Shown here one piece after another: positions 41,583 through 47,764 of a stretch of 47,764 nt of DNA. The stretch comes from an uncultured Lachnospiraceae bacterium (GTDB lineage Bacteria > Bacillota > Clostridia > Lachnospirales > Lachnospiraceae), in contig CAJUFQ010000019.1 of the NCBI GenBank assembly GCA_910585625.1, positions 1 through 47,764 on the forward strand. Reading direction: 5' to 3'. The notes beneath the pieces are model-generated. The model did no database searches. It was not told the origin of the DNA and was given only the letters and a program-made list of their open reading frames with translations. Numbering within the stretch: the stretch's first letter is position 1; each line of letters starts with the position of its first letter. A program made the position numbers and the translations under genes.

Positions 41583-42347
41583 CTACTGCAAGTTCCTGAT
41601 GAACGTCTGACGGTGGATAGGGGATGCGCCATGCTCCCGGATTGCCGCCATATGCCCAGCAGAACCATATCCTTTATTGCCGGCAAACCCATACTCCGGC
41701 ATCATCTTATCGTATTCTCTCATCAGGCGGTCCCTGGTAACCTTGGCAATGATGCTTGCCGCCCCGATGGATATGCTTTTGGCATCGCCTTTGATAATCG
41801 GAACCTGCGGGATGGATATCCCCGGAATCGTCACCGCATCGTTTAATAATATATCGGGCGTTACCGACAGATTCTGAATCGCTTCCCGCATTGCCTCATA
41901 CGTTGCCTGCAGGATATTTATTTCATCAATCCTGGCCGGGCTGGCCATGCCGATGCCTGTGGCAACCGCCTGCTCCATGATGACCTCGTAAAGCTCCTCG
42001 CGCTTCTTCTCACTGAGCTTCTTGGAATCATTGATATACAAGATTTTACAATCCTTTGGCAGGATTACCGCGCCTGCTACCACCGGCCCTGCCAGCGGGC
42101 CTCTGCCCGCCTCATCGATACCGCAGACATAGCCCTCTCCTTCATACTGCCTCTCGTATGCTTTCAGCGACTCTATCCGCGCCCGTTCATGCTCTAAGGC
42201 GCTGAGACGTTTCCTGGCCTGCTCCACCAGCTTCTGTGCCCCGGCCCGCTCATCCGACTCGTATTCCAAAATAAAAGAAGGCAGCATATACTCCTCTGCT
42301 GCCTGTAATTCCGCTTTCATTTCCGTGATTTTCCTTAACCCGCCCAC
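41583..42347 (-). CDS. rnhB: Ribonuclease HII
   Basis: A 254-residue RNase HII that nicks RNA in RNA-DNA hybrids, removing misincorporated ribonucleotides. The active-site motif YVCGIDEAGRGPLAGPVVAG is intact (D and E for metal binding), followed by ILYINDSKKLSEKKREEL, and later the catalytic-Asp region ILLNDAV and SIGAASIIAKVTRDRLM. The N-terminal ~75-residue extension is usual for Bacillus-type RnhB (255 residues). The start is a GTG at 42347 with GAGGAGG six bases upstream; the in-frame sequence before it lacks a site. It sits between a signal peptidase gene and the FliK-like gene. Confidence 0.96.
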   Translation of the reverse strand: MGGLRKITEMKAELQAAEEYMLPSFILEYESDERAGAQKLVEQARKRLSALEHERARIESLKAYERQYEGEGYVCGIDEAGRGPLAGPVVAGAVILPKDCKILYINDSKKLSEKKREELYEVIMEQAVATGIGMASPARIDEINILQATYEAMREAIQNLSVTPDILLNDAVTIPGISIPQVPIIKGDAKSISIGAASIIAKVTRDRLMREYDKMMPEYGFAGNKGYGSAGHMAAIREHGASPIHRQTFIRNLQ

Positions 42348-42423
42348 TGAAATCCTCCTCTGTCTGTACGTTTCATTCCCGTCTTCGACGCCTGCCTTAC
42401 CTGCTGCGCGCGGCAAGACGCTA

Positions 42424-43005
42424 TCACTTATGCTTGATGAACCCGGCTTTGCTGAACGGATAAATTCTTAGCCACGCCCTGCCGACAATATCCTCGCCCA
42501 ATATCTTGCCTACGCTGGGGTCGCGGCTGTCTGAACTTGCATTTCGGTTGTCGCCCAGCACAAAATATTCGTCTTCTTCCAGTTTAATCGGATCTTCTGC
42601 TTCTCCAGGGTTCAGCATGACCTCCCTGCCATAGGACTCTTCCAAGACCTCCCCGTCTATGTAGATGTCGCCTTCTTCATCTATCTGCACAGTCTCTCCC
42701 GGAAGGCCGATAATCCGCTTGATATAAAATGTATTTTTTTCGTATTTGTATGGAAAGACAATGATATCAAACCGCTCCGGGTCATGAAAACGGTACGTTA
42801 TCTTGTCTACAATCAGGTTATCCCCATCGCTCAGCGTGGATTCCATGGAACTGCCGCTGACTTGCGTGCGCTGGCCTACATAGTGGATGACCAAAAATGT
42901 CAGCAGAAACACTATCCCGATATAAATGGCAAAGCTGATAGTCTCCTTTAACATATCTGTATCTTTCTCTGCCGGCTTTTCCTGTTCTTTTTGTCGATTA
43001 TCCAT
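42424..43005 (-). CDS. lepB: Signal peptidase I, divergent paralogue
   Basis: A 193-residue type I signal peptidase with one N-terminal transmembrane helix (ISFAIYIGIVFLLTFLVIHY). The catalytic Ser53 is in GSSMESTL, where the usual Pro of SMxPT is Ser, and catalytic Lys96 is in FYIKRIIGLPGETV. The box DEYFVLGDNRNASSDSR is intact. It cleaves secretory signal peptides on the outer face of the membrane. A second, canonical signal peptidase is encoded 958 bp upstream on the same strand, with the ylqF gene between. The active-site variation could reflect different substrate preference, but the enzyme looks functional. Confidence 0.92.
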   Translation of the reverse strand: MDNRQKEQEKPAEKDTDMLKETISFAIYIGIVFLLTFLVIHYVGQRTQVSGSSMESTLSDGDNLIVDKITYRFHDPERFDIIVFPYKYEKNTFYIKRIIGLPGETVQIDEEGDIYIDGEVLEESYGREVMLNPGEAEDPIKLEEDEYFVLGDNRNASSDSRDPSVGKILGEDIVGRAWLRIYPFSKAGFIKHK

Positions 43006-43103
43006 AACATTCTCGTCCTTATTCCCATAATTTCACTGCCGTTCTTCAGCTATCCCGGGCCTATTCCCAAATGAGCTGTCTGACAGCTATTCTTATTTTA
43101 TCC

Positions 43104-43949
43104 CTACTCCCCAGGAAATTCAAGTGTTATTTTCCCAAGCCTGCCGCTGCGGAACTCATCGACCACAAGCGCGGCCGCCTTGCCATAGTCAAGCTCACCG
43201 CCCTTTTTTATACAGTTGCGGTTCTGGGCAATCTTTCCTAACAGCTCCGCCGGCGTATAATCCTCTGACACCTCATACCGTAGGGCAAGCAGTCCGGGAT
43301 ATTTCGCTTGCAGGATAGCAATCAGCTCCAGGGACAAATCGTCAATATTCAGGATTTCATCCTTGATGGAGCCTATCAGCGCGAGGAACAGCCCTACCCG
43401 CTGGTCTTCGAATTTCGGCCACAAAATACCCGGGGTATCGAGCAGTTCCACATTCTTATTGAGGCGTATCCACTGCTTACCCTTGGTGACTCCAGGCTTA
43501 TTCCCTGTCTTCGTACATGCCTTCCCTGCATACGTATTGATAAACGTGGATTTTCCTACATTAGGGATTCCCACCACCATTGCGCGCACCGGACGGTTCT
43601 TAATCCCACGCCTCCTGTCGCGCTCAAACTTCTCCTTACATGCTTCCAGGATTACCGCGCTGATTGCCTTCATCCCGGATTTTGTCCTGGCATCCAGCTT
43701 CACCACGAAAAAACCCTTCTCCTTAAAATAGGACGCCCATGCCTTGTTCTGACCCTCATCAGCAAGATCGGCCTTATTCATCAGAATCAGCCTGGCCTTC
43801 TGCTTTCCTAAATCGTCAATATCTGGATTGCGGCTGCTTAAGGGGATGCGGGCGTCCACCAGCTCAATCACAAGGTCTATCAGTTTCATGTCTTCCTGCA
43901 TCTGACGCTTCGCCTTTGTCATATGCCCCGGATACCATTGAAAATTCAT
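43104..43949 (-). CDS. ylqF: Ribosome biogenesis GTPase RbgA (YlqF)
   Basis: A 281-residue circularly permuted GTPase required for late 50S subunit assembly. The motif order is permuted as expected: G4 MNKADL near residue 58 comes before G1 GIPNVGKSTFIN near 130 and G3 DTPGILWP near 175. The N-terminal FQWYPGHMTKAKRQM is the family hallmark, and a C-terminal ANTAR-like helical region follows. AGGAGG precedes the ATG. It is flanked by the two signal peptidase genes and keeps the conserved link with rplS and rnhB. Confidence 0.97.
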   Translation of the reverse strand: MNFQWYPGHMTKAKRQMQEDMKLIDLVIELVDARIPLSSRNPDIDDLGKQKARLILMNKADLADEGQNKAWASYFKEKGFFVVKLDARTKSGMKAISAVILEACKEKFERDRRRGIKNRPVRAMVVGIPNVGKSTFINTYAGKACTKTGNKPGVTKGKQWIRLNKNVELLDTPGILWPKFEDQRVGLFLALIGSIKDEILNIDDLSLELIAILQAKYPGLLALRYEVSEDYTPAELLGKIAQNRNCIKKGGELDYGKAAALVVDEFRSGRLGKITLEFPGE

Positions 43950-43963
43950 GCTGAAACCTCCTA

Positions 43964-44548
43964 TTACTTCAATAAGCTTATCCTGTCCCAGGGAAATATG
44001 ACCATCCAGGCCTCCCCCGTGATATGTTCTTTCTTCACATTGCCTATGCTGGCGTAGCGGCTGTCCTCGCTGTTATTGCGGTTATCGCCCAGCACAAAAT
44101 ACTCATCCTCACCCACAAGGATTTCATTCTCCGCCATCATGGCGTTTTCTATGGCTTCCACCTCAATCTGCTCCGTAAAAAGCTCTCCATTGACATAGAC
44201 TTCCCCATCCTTTATCTGCACCGTATCCCCGGGCAGCGCAATGACCCGCTTCACATAATAATGGGATTTCTCATTGCCGTTCGGCTGAAACACGATTAAG
44301 TCATTCTGCCTCGGCTCAAACAGTTTATAAACAAACCTGTTGACCAGGACTTTTTCCCCGCCGTTCAGCGTCGGGGACATGGAAGGGCCGATGACTGTCA
44401 CGCGGAAGCCGAAAAAAAACACCATGATGACTGCCGCCGCAATGGTCAGCGCAATCTCTGCTGCCCAGACTGCGATTTCTTTCAGCAACCCTATATTTAT
44501 TTTCTTTTTTTCCCGATAAAAGCTCAGGCCTGACGATCTTCTTCTCAT
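43964..44548 (-). CDS. lepB: Signal peptidase I
   Basis: A 194-residue type I signal peptidase with a short basic N-terminus, one transmembrane helix (AAEIALTIAAAVIMVFFFG), catalytic Ser56 in GPSMSPTL, Lys100 in YYVKRVIALPGDTV, and the conserved DEYFVLGDNRNNSEDSRY box. All canonical residues are present, in contrast to the paralogue at 42424. It removes signal peptides from exported proteins at the membrane. The ATG has only a weak ribosome-binding site. It follows rplS after an intrinsic terminator, so it may be expressed by read-through or from a promoter not recognised here. Confidence 0.95.
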   Translation of the reverse strand: MRRRSSGLSFYREKKKINIGLLKEIAVWAAEIALTIAAAVIMVFFFGFRVTVIGPSMSPTLNGGEKVLVNRFVYKLFEPRQNDLIVFQPNGNEKSHYYVKRVIALPGDTVQIKDGEVYVNGELFTEQIEVEAIENAMMAENEILVGEDEYFVLGDNRNNSEDSRYASIGNVKKEHITGEAWMVIFPWDRISLLK

Positions 44549-44593
44549 ATTCTGCTGCCCCTGCCTATCTGCCGTTCATATTTTCTGGATGAT

Positions 44594-44632
44594 AGAAAAG
44601 AAGGAACAAATACAAACGTAGTTGTCCCTTCC
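44594..44632 (-). terminator. Intrinsic terminator after rplS
   Basis: On the minus strand GAAGGGACAA pairs with TTGTTCCTTC (one G-T wobble, about 12-base loop) and is followed by TTTTCT. It lies about 55 bp after the rplS stop and before the signal peptidase gene. Confidence 0.7.
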
Positions 44633-44686
44633 CTGTTCCATTCCTGCCTCGGATGCCGCTGCGCAAATTCATGCAGACAGTGACAA

Positions 44687-45040
44687 TTATTTTACTAACT
44701 CTTTGACCTTGGCTCTCTTTCCTACGCGACCTCTCAGGTAATTCAGCTTCGCACGCCTTACTTTACCGCGGCGGACTACCTCGATTTTCTCTACGTTAGG
44801 AGAATGCAGGGGCCATGTCTTCTCTACCCCGATGCCGTTCGAGAATTTCCTTACCGTGAAAGTCTCACGGTTGCTTCCGCCCTGACGCTTCAGGACGATT
44901 CCCTCAAAAACCTGGATTCTCTCGCGGTTACCCTCTTTGATTTTGCCATATACCTTCACGGTATCGCCTACTCTGAACTGGTCGACCTCTGGCTTCATCT
45001 GTTCCTGCTCAATACTCTTGATAATTTCTGTTGCGTTCAT
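44687..45040 (-). CDS. rplS: 50S ribosomal protein L19
   Basis: A 117-residue L19 that sits at the 30S-50S interface. The start at 45040 (MNATEIIKSIEQEQMK) is fixed by AGGAGG upstream and by family length. Conserved segments are FRVGDTVKVYGKIKEGNRER, QVFEGIVLKRQGG, ETFTVRKFSNGIGVEKTWPL, HSPNVEKIEVVRRGKVRRAK and LNYLRGRVGKRAKV. In most Firmicutes rplS follows rpsP-rimM-trmD; here a large surface-protein gene lies upstream instead, so the usual partners are elsewhere or separated. It has its own promoter at 45121-45149. Confidence 0.98.
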   Translation of the reverse strand: MNATEIIKSIEQEQMKPEVDQFRVGDTVKVYGKIKEGNRERIQVFEGIVLKRQGGSNRETFTVRKFSNGIGVEKTWPLHSPNVEKIEVVRRGKVRRAKLNYLRGRVGKRAKVKELVK

Positions 45041-45120
45041 TCTGTGACCTCCTGTTTCATTAGATGTTCTTAATACGCACGGTAACAGAGGACCATCATT
45101 ATCTTGTCTCACGAGATATC

Positions 45121-45149
45121 ATTTTACCATACCTTGCCGGGAAAGGCAA
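45121..45149 (-). promoter_or_regulatory. Promoter of rplS, with a dyad over the -35 box
   Basis: On the minus strand TTGCCT (45144-45149) and TAAAAT (45121-45126) are separated by 17 bp. CCTTGCC and GGCAAGG (45132-45151) form an inverted repeat across the -35 box. The leader of about 70 nt includes a TCTCGTGAGA hairpin and could contain an L19-type autoregulatory RNA, which was not verified. Confidence 0.6.
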
Positions 45150-45204
45150 GGAAAAGTTTTGCCGTACCAGCAGGCCGGCGTCTGCCTTCCCGGCCAGCTA
45201 ATGT

Positions 45205-47764
45205 TTACTGTCCTGACGGGCTGGCTATGCTCAGATACAAGCCTTTCACCTGTTGCTCTGTCAGCGCGTCGCCAAAAATGCTCACTTCATCCCACGCACC
45301 GTTAAAGCTATTGTCCCAAAGGCAGCCGGAGCCTAAATAGAGCGCAGCGTCAGGAAAACTCGTAAAGAAGTTTGCATGCTGTGTCGCCGTCTCTTTCAGA
45401 TTGCCGTTTATATATACTTTGCCGATACCGCCTTCCATCACCCAGGTAACCATGTTCCACTCACCGGTCTTAAACATCCCAGCTACCTGTTTTGTATCGT
45501 TCCTTTGATTATTCATTGCCATGCCTACAAAGCCATTCTCAAACTGGGAATACCAGGAAATATAATTCTTGTCATCCTTCCAGGCGTAGAATGCCCCCGC
45601 AAACTCCGCCGCCTGTGTCTCTGGTTTCAGCCACATGGAAACCGTATAATCGGCAGATGTGATATGCGTATCCAGCTTCAGTCCATTGTGCGTGCCATTG
45701 CCGCTGAAACGGATTGCCTTCCCGGAAACACCATCCACATACTCAGGCGTTGCATCTGCCACAATGTCATCTGCGCCTGCCTTAACCGGCTGGTTCTTCA
45801 CAATAGCTGCCCCTTGTGCAGACACAGTATCAGCCAGGCTTTCATCAAATTGGTAATACGCCGTCCTTATAGAGCTTATTTCATTCATGATTTCCTCGCT
45901 GGTCTTAACCGTGATGGCGACAGACGCCGTTTTCTCTATCCCGTCATCTGAATATTTCACAGTGATTTCGGCGTCTTCTTTTGTCAGGGCATTATCCGCT
46001 CCTTCAATCTGCACAAGCTCCGTCACATCCAGTACCCCGCCATTGCTATAAAGGGCCTTGACTGCCATCCCTGCCTTTTCAAACGTATCACCGACAATAT
46101 ACTCTGTCTTATCCGGCTGCGCTGCAATTTGGATAGACGCAAGCTCTCCTTTTTCTTTGACGGAAACATCCACATGTACTGTCTGCCACATGGACGGCGC
46201 GCCATCAGCCTGGAATACATAGCCGTCCGGTACCGGGATTTTTGCCACGGCAGTGACTGTCCCCTCTGAGGTCACCGTGTGATCCTCCACTGTCCAAAGG
46301 CTCTCCGTGTTGGCCAGCGGCACCCGGCTTTCCCCTGCTGTTCCCGTAAGTGTAATCTGCTCCGCCAATGCCTGGATTACGTCCTCAGTCGTCGTTCCAT
46401 AATCTACGCTGATTGCCGTCTTGTCTGCCGTAACTTCTGTGATCTTATCCGCCTCTTTGGCAAATTGCTCCAAATAATATCCTTCCGCCTCTTCCTGTGT
46501 CAGCACCTCGTTCGTAAACACAAGCTCATCCACAAGACCGGCTAAATACCCATCACCGCACCAGCCAGTGACGCCGAGGTATGTCTTCATGTCCGGCCCC
46601 TTGTCATTGCGGACATTTCCAGAACCGGCTTTCCTGCCATTCACATACAACGTTCCCACTGCCGTGCCATCCGGCATAGACCTCCCGTCAACTACCAGCA
46701 CGATATGGCTCCACCCGGCGTTATTGCCGACGGAAATCTTTGACTGTGTAGCTACTGAGTGGCTGCCATTATAAGACCAGAGCTTCAGCCCGCCCTGCGC
46801 GTCGCTTCCTGCAACTGCGCACCAAGTCTGCGGCAAGCCGTCTTGCAGCCCAAACTTATTAGCTGTGGAGATGAGCAACGCCTGGCTATTTTTCAGCGAA
46901 TCTGGCTTCACCCACATAGAAATGCTGTAACTCTTAGAAGCCGTACCGGCAATCTTATCAAGTCTCAGCCCATATGTCCCATCCATTTTTAAGGCTTGCC
47001 CGCTAAGCCCTTGCTCAAACTGCAGATTCACGTCTGCTGCATTCTCTTCTGTGGGTACTGCGTCCGCAGTTTCATTGGCACGCCTGACAACTGTCCCCAC
47101 AGAATCTTTATCTTCAAACGTATACCGCTCACGGTACGGCTTCACGGTAAATCCATCCACCTTCACTGTCCTACGGCGAGTTCCATATGTATAGGAAATC
47201 GTTGCTGACGTCGTATCCAGGGTAAATATTTTAGGGCTCACCTTGCAGTCCGCTATGGAGATAACCTCTTGTTTAGTAGTTGCGGTTCCATTCTCGAAAA
47301 CCTCAAACACAGCCGTGACTTCAACATCATCATCAGTAAAGCTCGAACCCTCACGCTCTATAACCGTCTTTTTCAAACGGCAGCTGAGAGACACCAGCTG
47401 TTCCGTAGTCTGTACCTGAATGCTGACTTCCGTTTTTCGGGTTATCCCATTTTCTTTATAGGAAATCTCCACGCTCTGATCGAGCGGCCCCAACTCCTCG
47501 GAATAAACGGTATACTCTGTCACTTGTTTCTGCGTTCCGTCACTGTAAGTTGCCGTGACTACCATTCCCGCAGGGTCAAACTTTTCCCCCTCCTGATATA
47601 CCGTCTTAAAAGAACCTGAAGCCTCAATCTTCTTCAATGTAACCACCACCGGGTCTGGTTTGTCCGGCTCTGGATCCGGGTCGCCCGGCTCTGGGTTGTC
47701 CGGCTCCGGATCCGGGTCGCCTGGGTTCGGCTTATCCGGGTCGCCTGGCTCTGGGTTGTCCGGC
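45205..47764 (-). CDS. Large secreted Ig-like/LamG-domain protein, N-terminus outside the window
   Basis: The frame stays open from the stop at 45205 to the right edge, giving over 850 residues without the start. From the left: a Pro/Asp/Glu/Gly linker, a bacterial Ig-like domain (YQEGEKFDPAGMVVTATYSD), a second Ig-like region, a LamG/concanavalin-like domain (SYSISMWVKPDSLKNSQALL; WSHIVLVVDG), an Ig-like group-4 region, another Ig-like domain (YIVGDTFEKAGMAVKALYSN) and a second LamG-like domain (YTVSMWLKPET; WNMVTWVMEG; GKVYINGNLKETA) ending GLYLSIASPSGQ. Such tails occur in large extracellular glycoside hydrolases and adhesins of gut clostridia. No catalytic domain or sorting signal is visible in this part, so the enzyme type is unknown. 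Confidence 0.88.
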   Translation of the reverse strand, partial: PDNPEPGDPDKPNPGDPDPEPDNPEPGDPDPEPDKPDPVVVTLKKIEASGSFKTVYQEGEKFDPAGMVVTATYSDGTQKQVTEYTVYSEELGPLDQSVEISYKENGITRKTEVSIQVQTTEQLVSLSCRLKKTVIEREGSSFTDDDVEVTAVFEVFENGTATTKQEVISIADCKVSPKIFTLDTTSATISYTYGTRRRTVKVDGFTVKPYRERYTFEDKDSVGTVVRRANETADAVPTEENAADVNLQFEQGLSGQALKMDGTYGLRLDKIAGTASKSYSISMWVKPDSLKNSQALLISTANKFGLQDGLPQTWCAVAGSDAQGGLKLWSYNGSHSVATQSKISVGNNAGWSHIVLVVDGRSMPDGTAVGTLYVNGRKAGSGNVRNDKGPDMKTYLGVTGWCGDGYLAGLVDELVFTNEVLTQEEAEGYYLEQFAKEADKITEVTADKTAISVDYGTTTEDVIQALAEQITLTGTAGESRVPLANTESLWTVEDHTVTSEGTVTAVAKIPVPDGYVFQADGAPSMWQTVHVDVSVKEKGELASIQIAAQPDKTEYIVGDTFEKAGMAVKALYSNGGVLDVTELVQIEGADNALTKEDAEITVKYSDDGIEKTASVAITVKTSEEIMNEISSIRTAYYQFDESLADTVSAQGAAIVKNQPVKAGADDIVADATPEYVDGVSGKAIRFSGNGTHNGLKLDTHITSADYTVSMWLKPETQAAEFAGAFYAWKDDKNYISWYSQFENGFVGMAMNNQRNDTKQVAGMFKTGEWNMVTWVMEGGIGKVYINGNLKETATQHANFFTSFPDAALYLGSGCLWDNSFNGAWDEVSIFGDALTEQQVKGLYLSIASPSGQ
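47656..47764 (-). repeat. Repetitive DNA coding for a Pro/Asp/Glu/Gly linker
   Basis: Copies of GGCGACCCGGAT and GAGCCGGACAA-type units encode PDNPEPGDPDKPNPGDPDPE and further P-D/P-E/P-G dipeptides. The array continues beyond the edge. It is a flexible extracellular spacer and a likely site of length variation. Confidence 0.85.

Overview
The window looks like chromosomal DNA of a gut-type member of the Lachnospiraceae (class Clostridia). The grounds are strong AGGAGG ribosome-binding sites, roughly half G+C coding DNA, a one-piece pyruvate:ferredoxin oxidoreductase, larBC, an XRE/PLDc_N/ABC cluster, and the Firmicutes synteny rplS-lepB-ylqF-rnhB-ylqG-ylqH. The genus cannot be fixed from sequence alone.

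Layout. (1) 1-426: A+T-rich flank with a fragment of a JAB/JAMM-like protein running off the left edge, plus a long hairpin. (2) 427-2744: MATE exporter, then a convergent CaCA cation exchanger whose 5' leader carries a yybP-ykoY (manganese) type riboswitch with a terminator. (3) 3117-6816: Na/Pi cotransporter with PhoU domain, preceded by 11-bp-spaced Pho-box-like repeats, convergent with a PhoB/PhoR-like two-component pair. (4) 6876-10347: response regulator, BcrA-type ABC transporter and histidine kinase, resembling peptide-antibiotic resistance modules, with four TTTAC repeats ahead of the ABC genes. (5) 10559-14704: LytTR regulator, GHKL kinase, a 58-residue membrane protein and an ABC transporter. 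(6) 14638-16772: gamma-carbonic-anhydrase-like protein, LysR regulator, small unknown protein. (7) 16979-20051: XRE regulator, PLDc_N protein and ABC exporter operon. (8) 20239-22949: Cas4/RecB-like nuclease fused to a DinG/XPD-type helicase, and a His-less HPr-like (Crh-like) protein. (9) 23385-25507: larB-larC for the nickel-pincer cofactor. (10) 25726-34466: PFOR, a PAS/GGDEF/GAF/GGDEF/EAL protein and an ABC-F ATPase. (11) 34591-37564: a two-gene BcgI-like (type IIB) restriction-modification system in visibly more A+T-rich DNA. (12) 37743-45040: the rplS/lepB/ylqF/lepB/rnhB/ylqG/ylqH/yraN/pgeF cluster. (13) 45205 to the right edge: a large secreted Ig-like/LamG protein, incomplete at its N-terminus, with a Pro/Asp/Glu/Gly linker.

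The most unusual signal is a repeated architecture not tied to any one gene family. At three unrelated genes (helicase at 20239, GGDEF/EAL at 29410, FlhB-like at 39206) the last codons including the stop are duplicated in tandem immediately downstream: 42 bp x2, about 43 bp x2 (diverged), and 26-27 bp x4. Other items worth attention are the Mn-type riboswitch on a CaCA exchanger, the orphan FliK-like/FlhB-C-like pair lacking NPTH, the HPr paralogue without its catalytic histidine, and the type IIB R-M system.
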